Part shown: positions 1 to 7,305 of the stretch, in pieces | Position numbering within the stretch: position 1 is the stretch's first letter | How the letters are laid out: each line of letters starts with the position of its first letter | From: Geodermatophilaceae bacterium | GTDB taxonomy: Bacteria; Actinomycetota; Actinomycetes; Mycobacteriales; Geodermatophilaceae | Direction of reading: 5' to 3' | Assembly: GCA_013811805.1 (NCBI GenBank) | Contig: JACCUM010000536.1 | Location: 1-10,949, forward strand | Length of the DNA stretch: 10,949 nucleotides | Translations under genes and position numbers: made by a program | The notes under the pieces: model-generated | What the model saw: only the letters and a program-made list of their open reading frames with translations | Databases searched by the model: none | What the model was told of the DNA's origin: nothing

Positions 1-81
1 GTCGTCGAAGCGGGAGATCCTTCGGTAGTACACAATGTGTGAGCCTTCTTCACCACCATCACCACCGGTCCCGATCCGATC

Positions 82-88
82 AGAGGAG
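82..88 (+). promoter_or_regulatory. Shine-Dalgarno of the DUF4333 gene
   Basis: AGAGGAG lies 5 bases before the ATG at 94. It fixes the start and rules out an overlapping open frame that begins at 39 in another phase. Confidence 0.7.
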
Positions 89-93
89 CACCG

Positions 94-1242
94 ATGACCA
101 ACCCACCTCAGGGCGGTGGCGAGCAGCCGCGCGAATCTTCGGATGCCGAGCAGCCGCCCACCGACGCCCAGCAATCGGGTTGGGGCCAACCGACGCCGGA
201 TGCGCAGTCGAGTCCTACCGTGCAGCCGGTGCAGTCAGCGCCGACCACGCCATCCGATCAACCTCAGTCGGCGTCGGGCTGGGGCCAACCACCCGCGCCC
301 TCAGCCGGTGCACAGTCATCGTCGGGCTGGGGCCAGCCACCCGCGCCCTCGGCCTCGCAGGGACCCGCGGCCACTCCACAATCCTCGAGTTGGGCCCCAC
401 CGCCGGTCCCGCCAAGCCAGTCCACCCCAGGCGCACCGCAGGCCCAACAGACTCCGCAGTCCTCGTCCGGATGGGGTCAGCCGGCCGCCCCTGGTCAGCA
501 GGGCGCGTCGAGTTGGGGTGCCCACGCCGCAGGCGGAGCAGGGAGTGGGTCGCCGACCGGCTATTCCGGAACTGCCGCCCCGACGCAGCAGTTCAGCACC
601 GGCGGCGCCGGCCCGCAGAGCCCGTCGACCAGTACCTACGGCGGCCACTACCCGACCCAGCAGTACGGCGCCGGGCAGTCATCGGCATCCGGGTTCGGCG
701 CGACGCCGAGTTCAGGTTTCGGAGGGTACGGGCAGCCGGCACAGCAGTACGGCAGTCCGGCCGGCTACGGCTCTGCGCAGGGACAGCCTGGGTACTCGGC
801 GCAGAGCAGCAGCCCGACTGGACAGCAGCATGGCTATGGCAGCCAGCCGACGTACGGCTCCCCGCAGGGCGGCTATCCCGGTCAGGGTCCGGGTCAGGGT
901 TATGGCACCGGTTACCCGACCGCTCCGGCCAAGAAGCGCAATACCGGTCTGCTCGTCTCCCTGGCCATAGCCGCGGTTGTGCTCATCGCGCTGGCCGTAG
1001 TGCTCCCGAGGTTCGTGCTCAATAAGACCCTGCTCGACCAGGGGGCCGTCCAACGCGATGTTGCGGTTCAGTTCGAGGATCAGGAAGGCGTGAGCGTCGA
1101 GCTGACCTGTCCTTCTGACATGGAGGTGGAGGTCAGTCAGACCTACGAGTGCACGGGCCAGACCGCGGACTCCGAGGACGTCACCCTGGTCATCGAGATC
1201 ACCGACGAGGACGGCAACTACAACTGGCAGGAAAAGCAGTAG
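94..1242 (+). CDS. Membrane-anchored DUF4333 protein with long Q/S/G/P-rich N-terminus
   Basis: This is a 382-residue protein of unknown function. Residues 1-279 are low-complexity, rich in Gln, Ser, Gly, Pro and Tyr, with recurrent SGWGQP-type units in the first half. A basic KKR (280-282) precedes one hydrophobic segment (about 284-306). The last 75 or so residues match the DUF4333 pattern seen in many actinobacterial membrane proteins: two cysteines (C339 in LTCPSD, C353 in YECTG) that could form a disulfide, and a W near the C-terminus. Basic residues before the membrane segment suggest a cytoplasmic disordered tail and an extracellular DUF4333 domain; this orientation is inferred. The ATG is chosen because AGAGGAG lies 5 bases upstream. 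The 93 bases before it hold no other gene I can support. The gene converges on the exonuclease gene with a 7-bp gap and no visible terminator. Confidence 0.9.
   Translation: MTNPPQGGGEQPRESSDAEQPPTDAQQSGWGQPTPDAQSSPTVQPVQSAPTTPSDQPQSASGWGQPPAPSAGAQSSSGWGQPPAPSASQGPAATPQSSSWAPPPVPPSQSTPGAPQAQQTPQSSSGWGQPAAPGQQGASSWGAHAAGGAGSGSPTGYSGTAAPTQQFSTGGAGPQSPSTSTYGGHYPTQQYGAGQSSASGFGATPSSGFGGYGQPAQQYGSPAGYGSAQGQPGYSAQSSSPTGQQHGYGSQPTYGSPQGGYPGQGPGQGYGTGYPTAPAKKRNTGLLVSLAIAAVVLIALAVVLPRFVLNKTLLDQGAVQRDVAVQFEDQEGVSVELTCPSDMEVEVSQTYECTGQTADSEDVTLVIEITDEDGNYNWQEKQ
272..350 (+). repeat. 48-bp-period direct repeat encoding SGWGQPPAP units
   Basis: A 31-bp segment at 272-302 recurs at 320-350 with one mismatch (A288 versus G336), a period of 48 bp or 16 codons. 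Looser copies of the SGWGQP unit occur near 175 and 465. The repeat is inside the DUF4333 gene, stays in frame and lies in the predicted disordered tail. It could change copy number by slippage without breaking the frame. Confidence 0.75.
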
Positions 1243-1249
1243 TCGCCTG

Positions 1250-2200
1250 TCACCGCCAGGCGAATGCCTCGCGCAGCCGGTTGATCGCTGACTGCAATCC
1301 CCACCGGGTGCCGAGTTCGGCGAGTCGCTCGGGGTCAGCCGGAGTGGTCGGGAGCGTTCCTGTGACGTCGGGCAGGGGGCAGTCCCGGTGCACCAGGACG
1401 ACCTGTGGAGCGACAGCAAGGTAGTCGACTGCGGCGGCCAGCTTGCGCAGAACACCGGCGGTGAGCGCGCCGGTCGGGGTGGCGCGACCGCGAGCCGCAG
1501 CGATGATGCCGTCGACGGACCCGTAGGCGAGGATGAGCGCGGCTGCGGTCTTGTCGCCGATTCCCTTGACGCCTGGTAGTCCGTCACTCGGATCGCCGCG
1601 CAGAACTGCGTAGTCGGCGTAGGCCTGACCCGGAATGCCGTACTTCGCGGTGATCCAGGCCTCGTCCACGCTCTCCAGGTTCCCCAGGCCCTTGGCGGTG
1701 TAGAGCACCCGGATCGGCTGGTCGTCACGGACGAGCTGAAACAGGTCCCGGTCGCCGGTGACGACGTCGACCGCACCCGAGGCTTGGGTGGCCAACGTGC
1801 CGATCACATCGTCGGCCTCGAAACCCGGCGAGCCCAACCGGCAGATGCCCGCGGCTTCGAGCAGGGCGGCGATGATCGGCACCTGGTGGCCCAGACCGTC
1901 CGGCGTGTCACCGAGTTCGGGCTCGTCCTCCACGACCCGATGAGCCTTGTACGACGGGATTGCCTCGACCCGGAATGCCGGTCGCCAATCGTCGTCCCAA
2001 CAGGCGACAAGCTCGGTGGGCCGGCGGGTCCGGACCAGAGTCGCGATCGCGTCGATGAATCCTCGTGCGGCGTTCACTGGCGTTCCATCCGGAGCCACCA
2101 CGGTGTCGGGTACGCCGTAGAAGGTCCGGAAGTAAAGGCTGGCCGAGTCCAGCAGCATCAGGCTCACAGCAACGGACCCTATTGGAGCCTCGGCCGTCAT
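1250..2200 (-). CDS. Stand-alone 5'-3' exonuclease (Pol I N-domain/FEN-like)
   Basis: This 316-residue protein covers only the flap/5'-3' exonuclease module of DNA polymerase I, with no polymerase domain. The metal-binding acids of the family are present: D18 (LLDSAS), D69-D71 (CWDDDW), E128/D130/D131 (FEADD), D150/D152 (TGDRD), and D203/D206 (GDPSDGLPG). The helix-hairpin-helix segment GVKGIGDKTA follows at about 210-219, and YKAHR at 84-88 is the usual helical-arch basic motif. An intact nuclease acting on 5' flaps or RNA primers is expected. The start is uncertain. ATG at 2200 has no clear Shine-Dalgarno. A TAGGGT element at 2181-2176 sits 8 bases before an in-frame GTG at 2167, which would give a leaderless transcript starting VSLMLLDSAS. 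ATG at 2158 is a third choice. Its 5' end faces the M24 gene. Confidence 0.93.
   Translation of the reverse strand: MTAEAPIGSVAVSLMLLDSASLYFRTFYGVPDTVVAPDGTPVNAARGFIDAIATLVRTRRPTELVACWDDDWRPAFRVEAIPSYKAHRVVEDEPELGDTPDGLGHQVPIIAALLEAAGICRLGSPGFEADDVIGTLATQASGAVDVVTGDRDLFQLVRDDQPIRVLYTAKGLGNLESVDEAWITAKYGIPGQAYADYAVLRGDPSDGLPGVKGIGDKTAAALILAYGSVDGIIAAARGRATPTGALTAGVLRKLAAAVDYLAVAPQVVLVHRDCPLPDVTGTLPTTPADPERLAELGTRWGLQSAINRLREAFAWR
2176..2181 (-). promoter_or_regulatory. Candidate -10 element (TAGGGT) for a leaderless exonuclease start
   Basis: TAGGGT on the minus strand fits the actinobacterial TAnnnT consensus. It lies 8 bases before an in-frame GTG (2167-2165). If used, the protein lacks the first 11 residues of the longest model, which show no family motif. 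No clear -35 is visible. Confidence 0.35.
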
Positions 2201-2223
2201 CGGTGCCCACCGTGGTCGGCGAT

Positions 2224-2229
2224 TAGGCT
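2224..2229 (+). promoter_or_regulatory. Candidate -10 element (TAGGCT) for leaderless M24 operon transcript
   Basis: TAGGCT fits TAnnnT and ends exactly six bases before the ATG at 2236, so the A of the ATG would be +1. No Shine-Dalgarno precedes this ATG, as expected of a leaderless gene. No convincing -35 is seen. Only 35 bp separate this ATG from the longest start of the divergent exonuclease. Confidence 0.5.
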
Positions 2230-2235
2230 TCCGGG

Positions 2236-3351
2236 ATGCCTACATCGCACGCGGCAACTGCGGATCGACTGGATCGTGCGCAGCGGGCGGTGGCTGAGGC
2301 CGGCTGGGAGGCTCTGCTGGTCTCCGCGGGTACGGACCTGCGCTACCTGACCGGGTATCACGCCCATGTCTCGGAGCGGCTGACCTGCCTCGTCGTCCCA
2401 GCGCAGGGTGCGCCGCTTCTGGTCGTACCCCAACTCGAGGCGCCGATGGTCCAGGCGGCCGGCGTCACTACGGCGCTGCACGCCTGGGGCGAGACCGACG
2501 ACCCCTTCGACGTGGTGGCCACGCACCTGCGGGAGATCGGCGCACCGGGCGGAGTGGGTATCAGCAGCCGGATGTGGGCCGAGCATGTCCTGGCGCTCAC
2601 CTCGGCGATCGGGGCCACGTGGGAGTTGGCCGGGCCGCTGATGGCCCAGCTGCGGATGCGCAAGGACGACGCCGAGGCAGCCGCTCTGCTGCAGGCCGGT
2701 CAGGCCATCGACCGGGTGCACGCGAGGATGGCCGAGTGGCTGCGACCCGGGCGGACCGAACGCGAGGTAGGCCGCGACATCGCTGAAGCAATCGTCACCG
2801 CGGGCCATGAGCATGTCGAGTTCATCATCGTCGGCTCCGGACCGAATGCCGCCAGCCCGCACCACCTGCTCTCCGATCGGGTCATCGAGTCCGGAGACAT
2901 GGTGGTCGTGGACATCGGCGGGGTCACCGAGGATGGGTATTGCTCGGACTCGACTCGTACCTACCTCGCCGGCGGGCAGCCGACCACGGAGGTGCTCGAT
3001 TTCTACGCGGTCCTGCAGGCCGCACAGGAAGCGGCCTGCCGAGCGGTCGCGCCGGGGGTGAGCGCCCAGGCAGTGGACGCCACCGCCCGAGGGATCATCG
3101 CTGAGGCGGGGTACGGGGCGAACTTCATCCACCGCACCGGCCATGGCATCGGTCTGGATGTCCACGAGGATCCCTACATCGTGTCCGGCAACGACCTCCC
3201 GCTCGAAGCGGGGATGGCGTTCTCCGTCGAGCCAGGCATCTACTTCGCCGGGCGCTACGGTGCGCGGATCGAGGACATCGTCATCTGTACCGCCGGGGGC
3301 GTACAGCGGCTCAACGTCGGCACCCGCGATCTCGTCACCGTGGACGCCTGA
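2236..3351 (+). CDS. M24 metallopeptidase, prolidase (Xaa-Pro) type
   Basis: This 371-residue protein has a creatinase-like N-domain (about 10-135) followed by a pita-bread catalytic domain. All five metal ligands are visible: D227 (VVDIGG), D238 (CSDSTRTY), H303 (RTGHGIG), E332 (VEPGIY) and E346 (RIEDI). The spacings D-D 11, H-E 29 and E-E 14 match archaeal/bacterial prolidase better than PepP, so cleavage of Xaa-Pro dipeptides or N-terminal Xaa-Pro bonds in the cytoplasm is likely. No signal peptide is seen. It is the first gene of a compact operon; the acyl-CoA dehydrogenase ATG follows after one base. Creatinase-type or other amidinohydrolase activity cannot be excluded from sequence alone. 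Confidence 0.93.
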   Translation: MPTSHAATADRLDRAQRAVAEAGWEALLVSAGTDLRYLTGYHAHVSERLTCLVVPAQGAPLLVVPQLEAPMVQAAGVTTALHAWGETDDPFDVVATHLREIGAPGGVGISSRMWAEHVLALTSAIGATWELAGPLMAQLRMRKDDAEAAALLQAGQAIDRVHARMAEWLRPGRTEREVGRDIAEAIVTAGHEHVEFIIVGSGPNAASPHHLLSDRVIESGDMVVVDIGGVTEDGYCSDSTRTYLAGGQPTTEVLDFYAVLQAAQEAACRAVAPGVSAQAVDATARGIIAEAGYGANFIHRTGHGIGLDVHEDPYIVSGNDLPLEAGMAFSVEPGIYFAGRYGARIEDIVICTAGGVQRLNVGTRDLVTVDA

Positions 3352-3352
3352 G

Positions 3353-4525
3353 ATGCCAGTGTTCCGCACCCTGCCCAGCGACGAGGCCCGGGCCCTGCTT
3401 GACCTGACCGTCGAACTCGCTGACCGGGAACTCCGTCCCCGAGTGGCGGCCGACGAGAAGGCCGCGCACTTCCCACGGGAGGTGTTTTCCGTCCTCGGAG
3501 GAGCCGGGCTGCTCGGCCTGCCCTATCCGGAGGAGTACGGCGGGGGCGCCCAGCCCTACGAGGTCTACCTGCAGGTCGTCGAAGAACTCGCCGGCGCCTG
3601 GCTCGCGGTCGGCCTCGGGGTTAGCGTGCACACCCTGTCGGCCTTCCCGGTTGCCGCGTTCGGCACCGACCAGCAGCGGCAGGAGTTCTTGCCTGGCATG
3701 GTAGGTGGGGACCAGCTGGGGGCGTACTGCCTGTCCGAAACCTCCTCGGGCAGCGACGCCGCAGCATTGCTGACGAGCGCCGTACGAGACGGCGACGACT
3801 ACCGCGTCCGCGGCACAAAGGCGTGGGTCACCCACGGGGGCGTCGCCGACTACTACAACGTCTTCCTCCGTACCGGTGGTCCGGGCGCCGGCGGCATCTC
3901 GACCCTGTTGGTCGACGCGGGCACGCCAGGCATGACGCCGCAGGCCGCCGAGCACAAGATGGGGATGTCCTCCTCGCCGACCGCACAGATCGTGTTCGAC
4001 GACGCCGTCGTACCCGTTACCCGTCTGATCGGCGCCGAGGGCCAAGGTTTCCGAATTGCCTTGGCTGCCCTCGACGGTGGACGGCTGGGAATCGCCGCAT
4101 GTGCGGTGGGCGTGGCCCAGGCCGCGCTCGACTACGCAGTCGCCTATGCGCGGCAGCGCAAACAGTTCGGTCGGTCGATTCTCGACTTCCAAGGTCTGTC
4201 CTTCCTCCTGGCTGACCTGGCCACCCAGGTGGCTGCTGCCCGTGCGCTGTACCTCGACGCCGCCCGTCGCCGAGACGCCGGGCAGCCGTACGGCCCGCAT
4301 GCGGCGATGGCCAAACTCTTCGCCACCGACATGGTCATGCGGGTCACAACCGACGCTGTCCAGGTGCTCGGCGGAGCCGGCTACGTCGAGGATCACCCGA
4401 CCGAGCGATGGATGCGAGAGGCGAAGGTCCTGCAGATCGTCGAGGGCACCAACCAGGTTCAGCGGTTGGTGATCGCGCGCTCCCTGTCTGGGCCGAGACC
4501 TGCTGCGAGCAGCGTTCGCACATGA
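3353..4525 (+). CDS. Acyl-CoA dehydrogenase (short/medium-chain type)
   Basis: This 390-residue FAD enzyme is the usual length for the family and should introduce a trans-2,3 double bond into an acyl-CoA. The N-terminal helical domain (1-120) is followed by the first family signature GAYCLSETSSGSDA (123-136). Next come the middle beta-domain, YARQRKQFGR (265-274) and the second signature QVLGGAGYVEDHPTERW (337-353). E364 in IVEGTNQVQR is at the position of the catalytic base of short- and medium-chain enzymes, so the protein looks active. The frame is open upstream to 3143, but that extension lies within the peptidase gene and has no homology-like content. The ATG at 3353, one base after the peptidase stop, is preferred although it has no strong Shine-Dalgarno. 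The stop overlaps the next start as ATGA. The acyl substrate cannot be told. Confidence 0.95.
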   Translation: MPVFRTLPSDEARALLDLTVELADRELRPRVAADEKAAHFPREVFSVLGGAGLLGLPYPEEYGGGAQPYEVYLQVVEELAGAWLAVGLGVSVHTLSAFPVAAFGTDQQRQEFLPGMVGGDQLGAYCLSETSSGSDAAALLTSAVRDGDDYRVRGTKAWVTHGGVADYYNVFLRTGGPGAGGISTLLVDAGTPGMTPQAAEHKMGMSSSPTAQIVFDDAVVPVTRLIGAEGQGFRIALAALDGGRLGIAACAVGVAQAALDYAVAYARQRKQFGRSILDFQGLSFLLADLATQVAAARALYLDAARRRDAGQPYGPHAAMAKLFATDMVMRVTTDAVQVLGGAGYVEDHPTERWMREAKVLQIVEGTNQVQRLVIARSLSGPRPAASSVRT

Positions 4526-4971
4526 CCGATGTGCAGAAGGTGGACCGAGACCTGCTCGCGGCCCTGATCCGCGACGGCCGAACGAGCCTGACCGATCTGG
4601 CCGAACAGGTGGGGCTGTCGGTGTCAGCAGTGCACCAGCGGGTACGCCGTCTGGAGAAGCAAGGGCTGATCAGCGGGTACGTCGCCCATGTCCGTGCCGA
4701 CCTGGTCGGGCTCCCACTGACCGCGTTCGTGTCCATCACTCCGACCGATCACGCGGCTCCTGACGACGCCCCGGAGCGGCTGGCTCACCTAGACGCGATC
4801 GAGGCGTGTCATTCGGTCGCGGGGGAGGAGAGCTACATCCTCAAGGTACGAGTGGCCAGTCCGGAGAAGTTGGAACTGCTGCTGCAGGAGATCCGGGCCG
4901 CGGCCGGTGTGTCCACCCGTACGACGGTCGTGCTGTCCACGCCGTACGAACACCGCCCGCTGCCCCTGTGA
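4522..4971 (+). CDS. Lrp/AsnC family transcriptional regulator
   Basis: This 149-residue protein has the classic Lrp layout. The N-terminal helix-turn-helix begins at VDRDLLAALIRDGR (7-20), with the recognition helix in LSVSAVHQRVRRLEKQG (32-48). The C-terminal RAM effector domain (about 65-141) includes GEESYILKV (101-109), which is part of the ligand-binding, octamer-forming fold. Such regulators usually respond to an amino acid or related metabolite and often control themselves and neighbours. Being inside the operon suggests it senses the substrate or product of the flanking enzymes; that is inference. The start is the ATGA overlap with the dehydrogenase stop. The frame is open upstream to 4408, but the helix-turn-helix domain fits the 4522 start. 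Confidence 0.94.
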   Translation: MTDVQKVDRDLLAALIRDGRTSLTDLAEQVGLSVSAVHQRVRRLEKQGLISGYVAHVRADLVGLPLTAFVSITPTDHAAPDDAPERLAHLDAIEACHSVAGEESYILKVRVASPEKLELLLQEIRAAAGVSTRTTVVLSTPYEHRPLPL

Positions 4972-6119
4972 GCGATCATCGCAGCGAGGAACGAGCGGAG
5001 GAGCGCAGCGAAGAGCCGGCCGGAGGCCGGAACTACACAGTGACGGCGGCAGTTGTGGTGGGGGAGGAAGTCTGGGGGCCGCAGGTGTCTGCGGAGCGGG
5101 TGGTCTTCAGCTTTCCCGACCCGGATCGGCTGTTGTCCGGTGTACGGCTGGCACCGGCGTTGTCCACCTCGACACCACTGGACTTCCGACGCACTCGGAC
5201 CGGCTGGGCGCTGAACTTCCTCCGGCCACCGGTGCAGCGGATGGAGTACAAGCTCACCCTCGCCCATGCCGACGGCAGCTACGAGGACATCGTGGATCCG
5301 ACCAATCCGCTGACTGCGCCCGGTGCCTTCGGGGTGAGGTCAGTGATCCTGTTTCCCGGGTACGTCGAACCGTCCTGGCTCAGCGCACCGGGCCGAGCCG
5401 GAAACTACACGAGTCTGAGTGTGCCGACCCGGGGGCTCGGAGGATCGGTCGAAGCGCTGCTGTGGTCGCCGGAGGGTTCGCCGCCGGAGAAGCCGATGCC
5501 GTTGCTCGTCACCCATGACGGCCCGGAGTACGAGCGGATGGCCGGTCTGACCCGGTTCTCCGGCTCGCTGATCTCGGCAGGAAAGGTGCCGGCCTTCCGG
5601 GTGGCTCTGATTGCGCCGGGGTCACGAAACGAGTGGTACTCGGCGAAAAGCGCCTACGCTCGTGCGCTGGTCGACGGTGTCCTGCCAGAGATCGCCGACC
5701 TCGTGGCTGTGGACGGCCCCGTGGTCGGCATGGGCTCGAGTCTGGGCGCACTGGCGATGCTGCACGCACATCGTCTGTACCCCAGTGCCTTTGGTGGTCT
5801 GTTTCTGCAATCCGGTTCGTTCTTCGACAGCCGACTCGACCCTCAGGAACGCGACTTCGCCCGGTTCATCCGACTGACCCGGTTCGTGCTGGCCACCCGG
5901 CGCCCGGCGGCCGGCCCACATCCGATCCCGGTGGTGCTGACCTGCGGCGCGGCCGAAGAGAATCTCGGTAATAACCGGCAGATGACCGGGGCTCTGCTGG
6001 CCCAGGGGTATCCGGCTCGGATGGTCGAGGTCCCTGACGCACACAATTTCATCGCCTGGCGGGATGCTCTCGATCCGGCGCTCACCGATCTGCTCACAAC
6101 CGCATGGTCGCCCGGATGA
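4968..6119 (+). CDS. Esterase_D-type alpha/beta hydrolase with N-terminal E-set-like domain
   Basis: From GTG 4968 (GTGA overlap with lrp) the protein has 383 residues. Residues about 26-125 resemble the immunoglobulin-like domain found in front of enterochelin-esterase-like enzymes (VVFSFPDPDRLLSGVRL, EYKLTLAHADGSYEDIVDP). Residues about 175-383 are the hydrolase. The nucleophile is S258 in GMGSSLGA, the His is H359 in VPDAHNF, and the acid is probably E330 or E331 in CGAAEENLGNN. No signal peptide is seen, so it is probably cytoplasmic. The first 20 or so residues (SEERAEERSEEPAGG) are encoded by a REP-like repeat and look non-native. The true start may be GTG 5040, which would give 359 residues, with GGAGG 13 bases upstream. 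Its stop overlaps the next start as ATGA. The substrate is unknown. Confidence 0.88.
   Translation: MSDHRSEERAEERSEEPAGGRNYTVTAAVVVGEEVWGPQVSAERVVFSFPDPDRLLSGVRLAPALSTSTPLDFRRTRTGWALNFLRPPVQRMEYKLTLAHADGSYEDIVDPTNPLTAPGAFGVRSVILFPGYVEPSWLSAPGRAGNYTSLSVPTRGLGGSVEALLWSPEGSPPEKPMPLLVTHDGPEYERMAGLTRFSGSLISAGKVPAFRVALIAPGSRNEWYSAKSAYARALVDGVLPEIADLVAVDGPVVGMGSSLGALAMLHAHRLYPSAFGGLFLQSGSFFDSRLDPQERDFARFIRLTRFVLATRRPAAGPHPIPVVLTCGAAEENLGNNRQMTGALLAQGYPARMVEVPDAHNFIAWRDALDPALTDLLTTAWSPG
4981..5030 (+). repeat. REP-like GAGCG-rich repeat with terminal hairpin
   Basis: This 50-bp purine-rich stretch is built from GCAGCGA (4981-4987 and again 5005-5011, period 24) with interspersed GAGCG/GGAGG. It ends in an inverted repeat CCGGCC-GGA-GGCCGG (5016-5030), a 6-bp stem with a 3-base loop. 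Similar GCGAGGAACGAGCG-type repeats are, from memory, dispersed in intergenic regions of many actinobacterial genomes. It lies just after the lrp stop and overlaps the longest version of the esterase gene, where it would encode a charged SEERAEERSEEP tract. The hairpin could stabilise mRNA ends or attenuate translation; no function is demonstrated by the sequence. Confidence 0.6.
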
Positions 6120-6862
6120 CCCGGCGAGTCGAAGTGCAGGTGCCGGCTCCGTCGCTGGGCGGCTCGGGCATGTTGGTGGTGCACGGTCACTACGGCAGAC
6201 CATTCCTGGTCTTCGCCTCTGAGCAGGGCCGTGCGATCGACTTCGAGAACAACGGCATGGTCGAGTCAGTACGCGACCTGCTGGACGGTGGACGGGCGAA
6301 GTTGTTCTGTGTGGACGCCCATGACGCAAACACCTGGTCCAACGACGACATACCGCTCGACGAGCGAGCCCGCCGACATCAGGACTTCGAAGCCTGGATC
6401 GTGCACGAGGTCGTGCCACTGATCGACTCCGATTGCGGTGGGCGACAGGAGATGGCCACGGTCGGCGCTTCGATGGGCGCCTTCCATGCTGTCCTGTTCG
6501 CCCTGCGTAGGGCGGATCTGTTCCCGCTGGCCATCGGGCTGTCCGGGAATTACGATCCGTCGTCATGGAACGGCTGGGGCGAACGGGGGAGTGCCGCCTA
6601 CTTCCACAACCCCACCGATTTCGTTCCGCACCTCGACGGCGAGCACCTGGACTGGCTGCGGTCGCGGCTGACGGTGGCGCTGGTCGTGGGCCAAGGGCAG
6701 TGGGAGGACACCACCGGCTCGTTGCCCTCGACGCGGCACATGGCAGGTCTGTTGAAGAACAAGGGCATTCGCTGTGAGCTCGATGAATGGGGACACGACG
6801 TCCCGCACGACTGGCCATCCTGGCGGCGCCAGTTCGCCCACCACCTGCCGCGCTTCTGTTAG
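6116..6862 (+). CDS. Compact esterase_D-family alpha/beta hydrolase
   Basis: This is a 248-residue single-domain hydrolase without the N-terminal domain of its upstream neighbour. The nucleophile is S119 in GASMGA, the acid is probably E197 or D198 in GQGQWED, and the His is most likely H231 in VPHDWPSW, a typical esterase-family ending. No signal peptide is visible. ATG 6116 overlaps the previous stop as ATGA; an in-frame ATG at 6104 would add four residues (MVAR). It is not a duplicate of the first esterase: the two share the fold and the GxSxG logic but little sequence. The two enzymes may act on related esters or thioesters, or heterodimerise; this is inference. It is the last gene of the tightly packed block. 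Confidence 0.92.
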   Translation: MTRRVEVQVPAPSLGGSGMLVVHGHYGRPFLVFASEQGRAIDFENNGMVESVRDLLDGGRAKLFCVDAHDANTWSNDDIPLDERARRHQDFEAWIVHEVVPLIDSDCGGRQEMATVGASMGAFHAVLFALRRADLFPLAIGLSGNYDPSSWNGWGERGSAAYFHNPTDFVPHLDGEHLDWLRSRLTVALVVGQGQWEDTTGSLPSTRHMAGLLKNKGIRCELDEWGHDVPHDWPSWRRQFAHHLPRFC

Positions 6863-7305
6863 ACCCCGCCGCACCGAATCAGCGGCCGCTCAGGCGGGTG
6901 ACGTGCCGGGGTCCCAGCCTCGGAGACGAAGGCGGCGGTGGTGCTGACAGGTGATTGGCGCTCGGCGATGGTCGCCACAGTCCGTGCCTCGGTCAACCAC
7001 TGCGACCGGCCGTCGCGAGCCCTGCACGACGCGGTTACACGCCTCGTCGGTCGCCACTACCCACTGCACCGGAATGGGGTGGTGCCGATCGACGCGGGAT
7101 CGAAGCCGGCCCAACACGACTCTGCGTGAACACAACAAAAACAGTCGTTGGCCAGTGGTTCTCATCACATGCACCCTGCGACCGGCCGGCATCTCCCTTC
7201 GTTCCGTCCCGGGGCCCGCTGAGCGAGGACGCATCGACCGAGGGGGCGGCACCTGGCAAGGTGACCGCACACGTTGCCGCGATCGGAACGGATGAAGGAG
7301 GAGTG
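6863..7305 (+). other. About 440-bp gap upstream of the ATP-grasp gene
   Basis: I see no convincing gene here. A weak stem (CCCGCC 6865-6870 with GGCGGG 6893-6898) encloses the perfect 10-bp palindrome AGCGGCCGCT (6881-6890) just after the esterase stop. It lacks a T-tract, so a terminator is only possible. A 63-codon frame (6938-7129, plus strand) starts at GTG after GAAGG but resembles nothing I know. An A-rich patch near 7129-7142 stands out from the GC-rich surroundings and may belong to a promoter region for the ATP-grasp gene, though no clear -35/-10 pair can be fixed. Confidence 0.5.
7295..7301 (+). promoter_or_regulatory. Strong Shine-Dalgarno that sets the ATP-grasp start
   Basis: AAGGAGG lies 4 bases before TTG 7306 and only 1 base before GTG 7303. 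Spacing favours the TTG. The frame is open upstream to 6955, but that extension is not protein-like. Confidence 0.65.

Noticed and set aside
30..40. Small dyad ACACA-A-TGTGT upstream of the DUF4333 gene
   Set aside because: Five-base arms are too short to support an operator and no promoter can be aligned with it.
272..350. CRISPR-like or tandem-repeat array
   Set aside because: Only two near-identical copies, in frame and translated as SGWGQPPAP; no spacers and no cas genes.
2197..3369. 390-codon open frame on the minus strand
   Set aside because: It is antisense to the M24 peptidase, which keeps all five metal ligands; the reverse frame has no recognisable domain.
3335..4396. 353-codon open frame on the minus strand
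   Set aside because: Shadow of the acyl-CoA dehydrogenase; no motif.
5622..6818. 398-codon open frame on the minus strand
   Set aside because: Arg/Pro/Ser-rich shadow running across two esterase genes and their junction.
6865..6898. Stem with internal NotI-type palindrome after the second esterase as a terminator
   Set aside because: The outer stem is only 6 bp with a long loop, and there is no T-tract.
6938..7129. 63-codon plus-strand frame with GAAGG before GTG
   Set aside because: Codon third positions are fairly GC-rich, but it matches nothing I recognise and competing frames look equally open, so it is noted under the gap and not called as a gene.
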